64,000 nucleotides of DNA from Alphaproteobacteria bacterium. Its GTDB lineage: Bacteria; Myxococcota_A; UBA796; UBA2385. Shown piece after piece: positions 41,374 to 50,051 of this stretch. Made by a program: the position numbers and the translations under genes. Under the pieces are notes generated by a model, which was not told where the DNA came from, did not search any database, and saw nothing but the letters and a program-made list of their open reading frames with translations. The stretch lies in NCBI GenBank assembly GCA_020632755.1, contig JACKEY010000006.1:469830-533829 (forward strand). The letters run 5' to 3'. Positions within the stretch are counted from its first letter, which is position 1, and the number at the start of each line of letters is the position of its first letter.

Positions 41374-42396
41374 GTGACCTTGGGACCTGTGGCCCTCGAC
41401 GCCATGGGCGGCGACGGCGCTCCGGAGACGATGATCTCCGGCGCCGTCGCCGCCGTGCGTCAGGGCCTCGATGTCGTTGTGGTCGGTGACCCCGAGCGAC
41501 TGGCGCCGCTGATCCCGGCGGGCGTCTCGCTGCCGATCGAGCCTGCGGCCGGTGTCGTGTCGATGGACAGCGGCCGGGTCGCTGCGGCGGTGCGCGCCAC
41601 GCCCGAGCCGTCGGTGTCGGTGGCGATGCGGATGGTGCGTGAGGGGCGCGCCTGCGCGGCGGTGTCCTGCGGCCACACCGGCGCGACGATGGCGGCCGGC
41701 CTGTTCCGGCTGGGGCGGCTCGCTGGGGTCGAGCGTCCGGCCGTCACCATGGTGGTGCCGCGGACCGACGGCGGCCGGCTGGTCGTCCTGGACCTGGGCG
41801 CCAACGTCGACTGCCGTCCGTCGCAGCTGCTCCAGTTCGCCCTGATGGGCCACGCATATGCCCAGGGGGTGGCCGGCCTGCCCTCGCCCCGCGTCGGGCT
41901 GCTGTCCAACGGCGAAGAACCCGGCAAGGGCGACGAGCGGGTGCGCGAGGCCGGCGAGCTGATCGCCGCTTTCGCAGAGCGCAGCGGAGCGATCCGGTTC
42001 GTCGGCAACGTCGAGCCCCTGGGCGCCTTCCGCGGCGACTGCGACGTGCTGGTCTGCGACGGCTTCGTGGGCAACGTCATGCTCAAGACGGTCGAGGCGA
42101 CGGCCGAGGTGGTCACGCACATCGTGCGGGAGGAGATCCTCAAGACCACGACCGCGAAGGCGGGCGCCTGGCTGCTGCGGCCGGCCCTGCGGCGGGTCCG
42201 CGAGCGCACCGACTACAGCAGCCAGGGAGGCGCCCTGCTGCTGGGCGTCGACGGCGTGGTCGTGGTCGGCCACGGGCGCTCGGACGCCACCGCCGTGCGC
42301 AGCGCCCTGCAGTTCGCGCGGCACTGCGCGGCCGACGATCTACCCCGCAAGGTGCTCCGGGCCCTGGAGCGGCTGCCCGAGAATCCAGCCGACTGA
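41374..42396 (+). CDS. plsX: Phosphate acyltransferase PlsX
   Basis: This predicted protein is 340 aa from GTG 41374, preceded by GGGGGGA. It has the PlsX start VALDAMGGDGAPE, the SCGHTGATMAAGLFRLGR motif near residue 95 and LLSNGEEPGKGDE near residue 175, plus the VCDGFVGNVMLK stretch. PlsX converts acyl-ACP to acyl phosphate for phospholipid synthesis at the membrane. It sits 34 nt after rpmF. Unlike many bacteria, fabH, fabD and fabG do not follow; acpP comes next after 153 bp. Confidence 0.95.
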   Translation: MTLGPVALDAMGGDGAPETMISGAVAAVRQGLDVVVVGDPERLAPLIPAGVSLPIEPAAGVVSMDSGRVAAAVRATPEPSVSVAMRMVREGRACAAVSCGHTGATMAAGLFRLGRLAGVERPAVTMVVPRTDGGRLVVLDLGANVDCRPSQLLQFALMGHAYAQGVAGLPSPRVGLLSNGEEPGKGDERVREAGELIAAFAERSGAIRFVGNVEPLGAFRGDCDVLVCDGFVGNVMLKTVEATAEVVTHIVREEILKTTTAKAGAWLLRPALRRVRERTDYSSQGGALLLGVDGVVVVGHGRSDATAVRSALQFARHCAADDLPRKVLRALERLPENPAD

Positions 42397-42434
42397 CGCC
42401 AGCGGGTGACCGCGCGGACGGGCCCGACGCACCC

Positions 42435-42460
42435 TTGCCACCCCCTACCCCCTGCAATAC
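42435..42460 (+). promoter_or_regulatory. Possible promoter of acpP
   Basis: A TTGCCA -35-like box (42435-42440) and a CAATAC -10-like box (42455-42460) lie in the plsX-acpP gap. The spacer is only 14 bp, short of the usual 17, so the assignment is weak. Confidence 0.3.
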
Positions 42461-42466
42461 AGCCCC

Positions 42467-42481
42467 GCCCGAAGCTCGGGC
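42467..42481. repeat. Perfect hairpin GCCCGA-AGC-TCGGGC before acpP
   Basis: A 6-bp stem with a 3-nt loop lies just after the possible acpP promoter, 68 nt before the start. It might be a 5'-UTR stabiliser or an attenuator element; no T-run follows. Confidence 0.4.
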
Positions 42482-42549
42482 ACCGCGCAGCCAGCGCCGG
42501 TCCTGGGTCCCCCCTCGCACACATCCACACGAACACGTCGGAGCCCGTC

Positions 42550-42798
42550 ATGGCGGACAAGGAAGCCACCATCCAGAAGCTGAAGGAGCTCGTGTCCCAG
42601 AGCCTGGGCGTGAAGCTCGACGAGATCACCCCCGACGCCAGCTTCATCGACGACCTGGGCGCGGACAGCCTCGACATCGTCGAGCTGGTCGTGCACATCG
42701 AAGACGAGTTCGACATCAAGATCCCGGACGAGGAAGCGGAGAAGATCTCCACCGTCCAGGACGCCATCGACTACGTGAACAGCCACCTGCAGGGCTGA
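42550..42798 (+). CDS. acpP: Acyl carrier protein
   Basis: This predicted protein is 82 aa from ATG 42550. The phosphopantetheine attachment site is Ser40 in LGADSLDIVEL. The helical, acidic sequence (EDEFDIKIPDEEAE) is standard for fatty-acid ACP. It carries growing acyl chains in the cytoplasm and supplies PlsX and FabF. The preceding gap has a possible promoter and a hairpin. fabF begins 25 nt downstream. Confidence 0.97.
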   Translation: MADKEATIQKLKELVSQSLGVKLDEITPDASFIDDLGADSLDIVELVVHIEDEFDIKIPDEEAEKISTVQDAIDYVNSHLQG

Positions 42799-42823
42799 CG
42801 GGACGGACGGCGGACGCACGGCC

Positions 42824-44065
42824 ATGGACCGGCGCGTCGTCGTGACGGGCCTGGGGGCAGTCAGCCCCTGCGGCCTGGACGTGCCCACGACGTGGGACGC
42901 GGTCGCCGCCGGCGTGTCGGGCATCGGCCCGATCACGCACTTCGACGCCAGCGCGCTGCCGGTCACGATCGCCGGCGAGGCGACGGGCTTCGACATCGGG
43001 CCGTTGGCCGACGTCCGCGAGCAGAAGCGCCTGGACCGGTTCACCCAGTTCGCCATCGTGGCGGCGCGGGAAGCCCTGGTCCAGGCCGGGCTCGATCCCG
43101 ACGCCCGCTTGGGCGAGCGGGCCGGCGTCTACATCGGCTCCGGCATCGGCGGCATCGTGTCCATCGAGGACCAGGCCGCCGAGCTGCGGGACGGGGGCGT
43201 GCGCCGGGTCTCGCCCTTCTTCATCGTGCGGGCGCTGGCCAACCTGGCCGCCGGTCACGTCGCCATCCGCCACGGCTGCGAAGGCCCCAGCCTGGCCGTC
43301 AGCACGGCCTGCGCGACCGGCAACCACGCGATCGGAGAGGCCGCCTGGGCCATCCGGCGCGGCGACGCCGACCTGGTCATCGCCGGCGGGGCCGAAGCCC
43401 CCATCGGGGCGCTCGGCACGGCCGGCTTCGCCATGATGCGGGCCCTGTCGCGCCGCAACGACGATCCGGCCACGGCCAGCCGGCCCTTCGACAGCGGTCG
43501 CGACGGCTTCGTCATGGGTGAGGGCGCCGGCATCGTGGTGCTGGAGTCCCTCGACCACGCCCGCGCCCGCGAAGCCACCCCCCTGGCCGAGCTGGTCGGC
43601 TACGCGCTCACCACCGACGCCTTCCACGTGACCGCGCCGCCCGACGACCATGCCGGCGCCCAGCGCTGCATGCGCCTCGCGCTCCGCAACGCCGGCCTCG
43701 CCCCCGACGCCGTCGACTACGTCAACGCCCACGGTACCTCGACGCCGGCCAACGACCCCGCCGAGATCGCCGCCCTGCGCGCCGTGTTCGGCGCCCACGC
43801 CGACCGGCTGCTGGTGTCGTCGACCAAGGGGGCGACCGGCCACCTGCTGGGCGCCGCCGGTGGCCTCGAGGCCGTGCTCTCGGTCCTGGCCCTGGTGCAC
43901 GGCCTGGCGCCGCCGACGGCCAACCTCGTCGACGTCGATCCCGCCTGCGCCCTCCCGGGCCTCCTCGACCGGGCCGCCTCGGCCGACCTGCGGGTGGTCC
44001 TCTCCAACGCCTTCGGCTTCGGCGGCACCAACGCCGCCCTCCTCCTCCGCCGCTTCGACGGCTGA
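42824..44065 (+). CDS. fabF: 3-oxoacyl-ACP synthase II (FabF)
   Basis: This predicted protein is 413 aa, the usual KAS II length, starting RRVVVTGLGAVSPCGLDV after Met-Asp. The active-site Cys lies in AVSTACATGNHAIG near residue 162. The two His are in NAHGTSTPAND and in the KGATGHLLGAAGG motif. It elongates acyl-ACP with malonyl-ACP. It pairs with acpP as in most bacteria. Confidence 0.95.
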   Translation: MDRRVVVTGLGAVSPCGLDVPTTWDAVAAGVSGIGPITHFDASALPVTIAGEATGFDIGPLADVREQKRLDRFTQFAIVAAREALVQAGLDPDARLGERAGVYIGSGIGGIVSIEDQAAELRDGGVRRVSPFFIVRALANLAAGHVAIRHGCEGPSLAVSTACATGNHAIGEAAWAIRRGDADLVIAGGAEAPIGALGTAGFAMMRALSRRNDDPATASRPFDSGRDGFVMGEGAGIVVLESLDHARAREATPLAELVGYALTTDAFHVTAPPDDHAGAQRCMRLALRNAGLAPDAVDYVNAHGTSTPANDPAEIAALRAVFGAHADRLLVSSTKGATGHLLGAAGGLEAVLSVLALVHGLAPPTANLVDVDPACALPGLLDRAASADLRVVLSNAFGFGGTNAALLLRRFDG

Positions 44066-44086
44066 CCTCCTCCCCCGGAGCCCCCC

Positions 44087-44521
44087 ATGCGCATCGCCAT
44101 CGGCTGCGACCACGCCGGCTACCGCCTCAAGGGCGTGCTCATCGACCGCCTGCACGCCCTCGGCCACTCGGTGACCGACTTCGGCACCGACGGCACGGCC
44201 AGCGTGGACTACCCGGACCACGCCCACCTCGTGACCGGCGCGATCATCGCGGGCGAAGCGGACCTCGGCGTGCTCATCTGCGGCACCGGCATCGGCATGT
44301 CGATGGCGGCGAACAAGCGGCCGGGCATCCGCGCCGCGGCCGTGTCCGAGACCTTCTCGGCACGGGCCACCCGCGAGCACAACGACGCCAACGTGATCTG
44401 CATCGGCGAGCGCGTGGTCGGCCCCGGCGTGGCGGTCGACATCCTCGACGCCTTCCTGGGCGCCTCCTTCGAGGGCGGGCGCCACCAGCGCCGCATCGAC
44501 AAGATCGAGTCGCTCGGGTAG
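44087..44521 (+). CDS. rpiB: Ribose 5-phosphate isomerase B
   Basis: This predicted protein is 144 aa starting at ATG 44087 with GGAG upstream. The RpiB pattern is complete: IGCDHAGYRLK, VDYPDHAHLV, the Cys in LICGTGIGMSMAANK that acts as base, and RATREHNDANV. It interconverts ribose 5-phosphate and ribulose 5-phosphate. The ribulose 5-phosphate feeds RibB downstream, so placement before the riboflavin genes makes metabolic sense. The glyA gene follows in 54 nt. Confidence 0.93.
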   Translation: MRIAIGCDHAGYRLKGVLIDRLHALGHSVTDFGTDGTASVDYPDHAHLVTGAIIAGEADLGVLICGTGIGMSMAANKRPGIRAAAVSETFSARATREHNDANVICIGERVVGPGVAVDILDAFLGASFEGGRHQRRIDKIESLG

Positions 44522-44575
44522 TCGCGTTCCTCGCACTCGCGCCGGAGCTCCTTCCGGCCGCCGCCCGGAGGGCTC

Positions 44576-45886
44576 ATGGACCATCCCTTCTCCGCCCTGT
44601 CGGCCCAGGACCCCGCCGTCTACGGCGCCATGCGCGCCGAGCTGCACCGCCAGCAGCTCGAGCTCGAGCTGATCGCGTCCGAGAACTACGCGTCGCCGGC
44701 CGTCATCGCGGCCGCCGGCAGCGTGCTGACCAACAAGTACGCCGAGGGCCTGCCCGCCCGCCGCTACTACGGCGGCTGCGAGTACGTGGACACCGTCGAG
44801 AACATCGCCCGCAAGCGGGCCCGCGACCTGTTCACGCCCGTCGGCCCCGACGGCGAGCCGCTCTGCGACATCGGCGTCAACGTGCAGCCCCACGCCGGCG
44901 CGCAGGCCAACGCAGCCGCCTTCCTGGCGCTCATGGACGGCGGCGACCGCTTCCTGGGTCTGGCCCTGTCCCACGGCGGCCACCTGACCCACGGCTCGCC
45001 GGTCAACTCGTCGGGCAAGCTCTACCAGCCCTTCCACTACCACCTGCGCGAAGACGACGGCCGCATCGACTTCGACCAGGTGCGCGACCTGGCCCGCGAG
45101 CACCGCCCGCGGGTCATCGTCTGCGGGGCCAGCGCCTACCCGCGCGCCCTGGACTTCGCGACCTTCCGCGAGATCGCGGACGAGGTCGACGCCCTCTTGA
45201 TGGCCGACATCGCCCACATCGCGGGCCTGGTCGCCGGCGGCGTGCACGAGAACCCCTTCCCGCACTGCCACCTGGTCACCACGACCACCCACAAGACCCT
45301 GCGCGGCCCGCGCGGCGGCTTGATCATGGCGCAGCGCGACCTGATGAAGGACGTGAACAGCGCGGTCTTCCCGGGCACCCAGGGCGGCCCGCTGATGCAC
45401 ATCATCGCCGCCAAGGCCGTCGCCTTCGGCGAGGCGCTGCAGCCGTCGTTCCAGACCTACGCCCGCCAGGTCGTCGACAACGCCGCCGCGATGGCCGAGC
45501 GCCTGATGGAGCGCGGCCTGTCGCTGGTCAGCGGCGGCACCGACAACCACCTGATGCTCATCGACCTGTCCGAGCACGACGTCAGCGGCAAGGACGCCGA
45601 GATCGCGCTCGGCGCAGCCGGCATCACGGTCAACAAGAACACCGTGCCCGGCGAGCGGCGCAGCCCGATGGTGACGTCGGGCGTGCGGGTCGGCACCCCC
45701 GCGCTGACCACCCGCGGCATGGGCGTCGCCGAGAGCCGCCGCATCGCGGACCTGATCGCCGACGTCATCGGCGCGGCCCAGGACGAAGCCGTGCGCGCCC
45801 GGGTCAAGGGCGAGATCGAAGAGCTGTGCCGCGCCTTCCCGATCTACGGCGACAGCCCGGGCTCGGCGCTCGGTGGTGGCGCGTGA
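44576..45886 (+). CDS. glyA: Serine hydroxymethyltransferase
   Basis: This predicted protein is 436 aa, close to the family length. ELIASENYASP lies near residue 35, the SHGGHLTHGS motif near 130 and the PLP Lys240 in TTTTHKTLRGPRGG. It swaps the one-carbon unit between serine and glycine with tetrahydrofolate. GGAGG precedes the ATG. Its stop overlaps the GTG start of nrdR, so nrdR is coupled to it. The cluster with folate-consuming nucleotide and flavin genes is common. Confidence 0.95.
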   Translation: MDHPFSALSAQDPAVYGAMRAELHRQQLELELIASENYASPAVIAAAGSVLTNKYAEGLPARRYYGGCEYVDTVENIARKRARDLFTPVGPDGEPLCDIGVNVQPHAGAQANAAAFLALMDGGDRFLGLALSHGGHLTHGSPVNSSGKLYQPFHYHLREDDGRIDFDQVRDLAREHRPRVIVCGASAYPRALDFATFREIADEVDALLMADIAHIAGLVAGGVHENPFPHCHLVTTTTHKTLRGPRGGLIMAQRDLMKDVNSAVFPGTQGGPLMHIIAAKAVAFGEALQPSFQTYARQVVDNAAAMAERLMERGLSLVSGGTDNHLMLIDLSEHDVSGKDAEIALGAAGITVNKNTVPGERRSPMVTSGVRVGTPALTTRGMGVAESRRIADLIADVIGAAQDEAVRARVKGEIEELCRAFPIYGDSPGSALGGGA

Positions 45887-46368
45887 ACTGCCCGATCTGC
45901 GGAAGCGCCGACTGCAGGGTCGTCGACACCCGGGCATCCGGGGACGGCATCCGGCGGCGGCGTGCCTGCATGGACTGCGGGCACCGCTTCACCACCTTCG
46001 AGCGCATCGAGCTGCGGCTGCCCCTGGTGGTGAAGTCCGACGGCCGCCGAGAGCCCTTCTCGCGCGACAAGGTGCTCGCCGGGCTGCGGCTGGCCTGCCG
46101 CAAGCGGCCGGTCAGCGCCGAAGACCTGGAAGCCGCCGCCAGCCGGGTCGAGCAGCAGGTGCTGACCGCCGGCGCCGAGATCCAGGCGGCCGACGTCGGT
46201 ACCCACGTCATGACCGAGCTCAAGGGCCTGGACAAGGTCGCCTACCTGCGGTTCGCCAGCGTCTACCTGGACGTGCAGACCCCCAGCGAGTTCCAGACCC
46301 TGCTCGCCCCCTGGCTGCGTCCCGAGGACGAGGAGGAGGCGGCCGACGGGGGAGGGGAGGACCCGTGA
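45883..46368 (+). CDS. nrdR: Transcriptional repressor NrdR
   Basis: This predicted protein is 161 aa with GTG 45883 inside the glyA stop. The N-terminal zinc ribbon (CPICGSADCRVVDTR and CMDCGHRFTTFER) precedes an ATP-cone domain (VVKSDGRREPFSRDKVLAGL). NrdR binds NrdR boxes upstream of ribonucleotide reductase genes and represses when dATP is high. Those target genes are not in this window. It is followed by ribD with a GTGA overlap, a conserved nrdR-rib arrangement. Confidence 0.95.
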   Translation: MNCPICGSADCRVVDTRASGDGIRRRRACMDCGHRFTTFERIELRLPLVVKSDGRREPFSRDKVLAGLRLACRKRPVSAEDLEAAASRVEQQVLTAGAEIQAADVGTHVMTELKGLDKVAYLRFASVYLDVQTPSEFQTLLAPWLRPEDEEEAADGGGEDP

Positions 46369-47447
46369 GCACGCCGGCCGGCGCTTCGGGGGACGACCCG
46401 CGCCACATGCGCCGGGCGATCGAGCTCGCCGGTCGAGGCCGGGGCCGCACGGCGCCGAACCCCATGGTGGGCGCGGTCATCGTGCGCGACGGGCAGGTCA
46501 TCGCAGAAGGCTGGCACCACGCCCCGGGGCTGGCCCACGCCGAGGTGGACGCCCTGTCCAAGGTCGGCGGCCGGGCGCCCGGCGCCACGATGTACGTGAA
46601 CCTCGAGCCCTGCTGCCACCACGGCCGGACGCCGCCCTGCACCGACGCCATCCTGGCGGCCGGCATCTCGCGGGTCGTCGTCGGCATGGTCGACCCCTTC
46701 CCGCAGGTCGCGGGCAAGGGCATCGCGATCCTGCAGCGTGCCGGCGTGACCGTGGACGTGGGCGTCGAAGGCGCCGCTGCCCGCGAGCTGAACGCCGGCT
46801 TCGTGCTGGCCCAGGAACAGGGCCGCCCGCTGGTCGTGCTCAAGGCGGGCACCACCCTGGACGGGCGCATCGCCGACAGCACCGGGGCCAGCCAGTGGAT
46901 CACCGGGCCCCAGGCCCGCGCCGCCGGGCACCGCCTGCGCGATGGCTGCGACGCCGTCCTGGTCGGCTCCGGCACCCTGCTGGCCGACGACCCCTCGCTC
47001 ACGACACGCATCGAGGGTGGCCGTGACGCCCTGCCCGTGCTGCTCGACACCGAGCTGCGCTGCCCGTCCGACGCCCGGGTGCTCACCGCCGGTCGCCGGC
47101 CGCTGATCCTGTGCGCCCCCGACGCCCCGCAGCGCGACCTGCCGGCCGACATCGTGCGCGTGCCCCGTGGGCCCGACGGCCTGGACCTGCGGGCCGCCCT
47201 GGCCGAGCTGGTCCGCCGCGACGTGCACGCCCTGCTGGTCGAAGGCGGCGGGCGAGTGCACCGCAGCTTCCTGGACGCCGGCCTGGTCGATCGCCTGCAC
47301 CTGTTCGTGGCGCCGAAGGTGCTCGCCGGTGGCGCCGGCTGGATCGGCGGCGCGCCCTACGGCCTGGCCGAGGCCCCGGGCTTCCGGGTGGTCGGCATGG
47401 CCCGGGTCGGCGACGACGTCCACCTCGAGCTGGCCGCGGAGGCCTGA
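46365..47447 (+). CDS. ribD: Bifunctional riboflavin deaminase-reductase RibD
   Basis: This predicted protein is 360 aa from GTG 46365, overlapping the nrdR stop. The deaminase half has HAEVDAL and PCCHHGRTPPCTDAI zinc ligands near residues 55-90. The reductase half starts with VVLKAGTTLDGRIAD and keeps the SQWITG and LVEGGGRVHRSFLD motifs. It carries out the second and third steps of the pathway from GTP, making 5-amino-6-ribitylamino-uracil phosphate. It opens the riboflavin part of the operon. Confidence 0.95.
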   Translation: MSTPAGASGDDPRHMRRAIELAGRGRGRTAPNPMVGAVIVRDGQVIAEGWHHAPGLAHAEVDALSKVGGRAPGATMYVNLEPCCHHGRTPPCTDAILAAGISRVVVGMVDPFPQVAGKGIAILQRAGVTVDVGVEGAAARELNAGFVLAQEQGRPLVVLKAGTTLDGRIADSTGASQWITGPQARAAGHRLRDGCDAVLVGSGTLLADDPSLTTRIEGGRDALPVLLDTELRCPSDARVLTAGRRPLILCAPDAPQRDLPADIVRVPRGPDGLDLRAALAELVRRDVHALLVEGGGRVHRSFLDAGLVDRLHLFVAPKVLAGGAGWIGGAPYGLAEAPGFRVVGMARVGDDVHLELAAEA

Positions 47448-48200
47448 GTGTTCAGCGGCATCATCGAAGACGTCGGGCGCCTGGTCGCCGTGCGCCCCCG
47501 CGGCAACGGCCGCACGCTGGTCATCGAGACCCGCCTGCCCCTGGGCCCCGGGCCCGGCGCCGGCGAGCCCGGCAAGCGCGTCAAGCTCGGCGACTCCATC
47601 GCGGTCATGGGCGTGTGCCTGACGGCCGAGGAGCTGCATCCGGCCGGTGACCAGGGCGGCACCTTCGTCGTCGCCGCCGGCAAGGAGACCCTGGACCGCA
47701 CCACCACCGGCCTGCGGCAGGTGGGGGACCGCGTGCACCTCGAGCGGGCGCTGCGGCTCGGCGATCGGCTGGACGGCCACATCGTCGCCGGTCACGTCGA
47801 CGGCATCGGCCGGGTGCGCAGCATCCAGCAGCAGCGCGAGTCCTGGGTGATCTGGGTGGACGCGCCGGCCGACCTGGCCCGGTTCGTCGCCGACAAGGGC
47901 TCGATCACCATCGACGGCATCTCGCTCACCGTGAACGAGGTCCAGGACGGGCCGTCCGGCAGCGGCGCGGGCTGTGCCTTCCGGGTGAACATCATCCCGT
48001 TCACGGTCCAGGAGACCGCGATCTCCGGCTATCGGGCCGGCACGCAGGTCAACCTCGAGGTCGACGTGCTGGCCCGCTACCTGGAGCGGCTGCTCACCGG
48101 CCCCGGCGGGCCCGCAACCGGGCAGCAGGCTAGGCTGACCCCCGAGCGCCTGCACGCCCTCGGCTTCGGCGCTCCTCCCCGTGGCGGCGACCACGGCTGA
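47448..48200 (+). CDS. ribE: Riboflavin synthase alpha subunit (RibE)
   Basis: This predicted protein is 250 aa from GTG 47448, directly after the ribD stop. It has two lumazine-binding repeats: MFSGIIEDVGRL at the N-terminus, and the GHVDGIGRV motif near residue 108 followed by SITIDGISLTVNEV. A Pro/Gly insertion (GPGPGAGEPGK) widens the first barrel. It dismutates two lumazines to give riboflavin. It is a little longer than the usual 200-220 aa because of a C-terminal extension that ends in a Gly-rich piece. Confidence 0.92.
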   Translation: MFSGIIEDVGRLVAVRPRGNGRTLVIETRLPLGPGPGAGEPGKRVKLGDSIAVMGVCLTAEELHPAGDQGGTFVVAAGKETLDRTTTGLRQVGDRVHLERALRLGDRLDGHIVAGHVDGIGRVRSIQQQRESWVIWVDAPADLARFVADKGSITIDGISLTVNEVQDGPSGSGAGCAFRVNIIPFTVQETAISGYRAGTQVNLEVDVLARYLERLLTGPGGPATGQQARLTPERLHALGFGAPPRGGDHG

Positions 48201-48266
48201 GCAGCGCGCCCGCTCCTCCTCCGCGGCGCCGCCCGCCGCTCCCCCGATCGTTCTCTGGAGACCCCC

Positions 48267-49496
48267 ATGGGCTTCGACGTCATGCACCCCGACCCCCTCC
48301 AGCGCGTCGAGCTGGCGCTGGAAGACATCCGTGCCGGCCGCATGGTCATCCTCGTCGATGACGAGGACCGCGAGAACGAAGGCGACCTGACCATGGCCTC
48401 GGACGCGGTGACGCCGGAAGCGATCAACTTCATGGCCACCCACGGCCGCGGGCTCATCTGCCTGACCATGACCGCCGAGCGGGTCCGCCAGCTGTCGCTG
48501 CCGATGATGTCGGCCAACAACCAGAGCCCCTACCACACCGCCTTCACCGTCAGCATCGAAGCGCGCGAGGGCGTGTCCACCGGCATCTCCGCCGCCGACC
48601 GTGCCCACACCATCCGCGTCGCCATCGACCCCAGCAAGGGCCCCCAGGACATCGTCACCCCGGGGCACATCTTCCCGCTGCGCGCCCGCGACGGCGGCGT
48701 GCTGGTCCGCACCGGCCAGACCGAGGGCAGCGTCGACCTCGCCCGCCTGGCCGGCCTGACCCCGTCGGGCGTCATCTGCGAGATCATGAAGGAAGACGGC
48801 ACCATGGCCCGCATGCCGGACCTGAAGGCCTTCGGCGAGAAGCACCGCCTGCGCATCGTCACGGTGGCCGACCTGATCCGCTGGCGCATGCGCCACGAGG
48901 TCCAGGTCCAGATCGTCCAGGAAGGCATCCTGCCGGTGCCGGGCCTGGGTGACTTCCAGGCCCGCGTGTACCGCTCGCACACCGACGACAGCGTGCACAT
49001 GGCCGTCTGGCAGGGCGAGCTCTCCGGCGACGAGCCGCCGCTGGTCCGCGTCCAGGCCAGCGACCCGGTCGGCGACGTGTTCGGCTCGCCCAACGTCGAC
49101 AGTGGCGCCCACATCGATCAGGCGCTGCAGCGCATCGCCCACGAAGGCCGCGGCGTGCTGCTCTACATGCACCTGGGCGGCGGCACCCGCCCCGACGCGG
49201 TGCTGTCCCGCATCGAGCGCCACTTCGGCCCGATGCCGGACGAAGACGGCCCCAAGGTCCAGAACCGCGCGCCCGGCAGCGACGGCCTGCGCGAGCTCGG
49301 CACCGGGGCCCAGATCCTGGTCGACCTCGGCATCCGCCAGCTGCGGCTGATGACCAACCGCCCCCGCAAGATCGTCGGCATCGAGGGCTACGGCCTCGAG
49401 ATCGTCGACTACGTGCGCCTCTCGGACCCCTCGGTCGACCTCGCGACCGCCCCGCGGCGGGTCCACCGCCTGGGCCTGGTCGAGTCGGGCAGCTGA
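48267..49496 (+). CDS. ribB: DHBP synthase RibB with degenerate RibA-like C-terminal domain (RibBX type)
   Basis: This predicted protein is 409 aa. The RibB half (about 1-205) is intact, with VDDEDRENEGDL, the THGRGLIC strand and the STGISAADRAHTI motif, so it should make 3,4-dihydroxy-2-butanone 4-phosphate. The C-terminal GTP cyclohydrolase II-like half lost its zinc cysteines: where family members have CLTGDVFGSxRCDCG, this has DPVGDVFGSPNVDSG (near 266-280). The GRGIG catalytic stretch is also gone (LGGGTRPDA). RibBX-type proteins of this kind are known in proteobacteria. A separate ribA must exist. The domain may stabilise RibB or regulate it. Confidence 0.88.
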   Translation: MGFDVMHPDPLQRVELALEDIRAGRMVILVDDEDRENEGDLTMASDAVTPEAINFMATHGRGLICLTMTAERVRQLSLPMMSANNQSPYHTAFTVSIEAREGVSTGISAADRAHTIRVAIDPSKGPQDIVTPGHIFPLRARDGGVLVRTGQTEGSVDLARLAGLTPSGVICEIMKEDGTMARMPDLKAFGEKHRLRIVTVADLIRWRMRHEVQVQIVQEGILPVPGLGDFQARVYRSHTDDSVHMAVWQGELSGDEPPLVRVQASDPVGDVFGSPNVDSGAHIDQALQRIAHEGRGVLLYMHLGGGTRPDAVLSRIERHFGPMPDEDGPKVQNRAPGSDGLRELGTGAQILVDLGIRQLRLMTNRPRKIVGIEGYGLEIVDYVRLSDPSVDLATAPRRVHRLGLVESGS

Positions 49497-49565
49497 CCGC
49501 CGGCCGCGCCGGTTAGTGCGCGGGTTCCTCCTTCCTCCCTCCTCCTCCTGCCACAGGACGCCGCC

Positions 49566-50048
49566 ATGCCGCGCACCATCGAAGGCAACCTGGTCGATCA
49601 GGGCGGGCGCTACGCCATCCTGGTCTCCCGCTGGAACGACTTCATCACCGCCCGCCTGCTGGACGGCGCGGTCGACACCCTCCGCCGGCACGGCTCGGAC
49701 GTCGAGTCCAAGGTGACCGTCGTGTGGGCGCCCGGCTCCTACGAGCTGCCCCTGGTGGCGCGCCGCCTGGCCGAGAGCGGCAAGTACGACGCCGTCATCG
49801 CCCTGGCCTGCGTCATCCGCGGCGGGACCCCGCACTTCGACTTCGTCGCGGCCGAAGTCAGCAAGGGCCTGGCCGGCGTCAGCCTCTCGTCCGGCGTGCC
49901 CGTGTCCTTCGGCGTGCTGACCACCGACACCATCGACCAGGCGGTCGAGCGGGCCGGCACCAAGATGGGCAACAAGGGCGCCGAAGCCGCCGTCGCGGCC
50001 CTCGAGATGGTGAACCTGTTCACGCAGCTCGACGCCCAGGAAGGCTGA
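49566..50048 (+). CDS. ribH: 6,7-dimethyl-8-ribityllumazine synthase (RibH)
   Basis: This predicted protein is 160 aa with ATG 49566. Key motifs are SRWNDFITARLLDGAV near 20-35, the GSYELPLVARRL loop, GTPHFDFVAAEVSKG and SFGVLTTDTIDQA. It condenses the RibD product with the RibB product to make lumazine and forms a pentamer or 60-mer. nusB follows 3 nt downstream, the classical ribH-nusB coupling. Confidence 0.95.
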   Translation: MPRTIEGNLVDQGGRYAILVSRWNDFITARLLDGAVDTLRRHGSDVESKVTVVWAPGSYELPLVARRLAESGKYDAVIALACVIRGGTPHFDFVAAEVSKGLAGVSLSSGVPVSFGVLTTDTIDQAVERAGTKMGNKGAEAAVAALEMVNLFTQLDAQEG

Positions 50049-50051
50049 GGC

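Noticed and set aside
45883..46365. FMN riboswitch before the riboflavin genes
   Set aside because: ribD starts inside the nrdR stop codon and nrdR inside the glyA stop; no untranslated leader exists to hold one.
48267..49496. Annotation as bifunctional RibBA
   Set aside because: The GTP cyclohydrolase II half lacks its three zinc cysteines and catalytic stretch.
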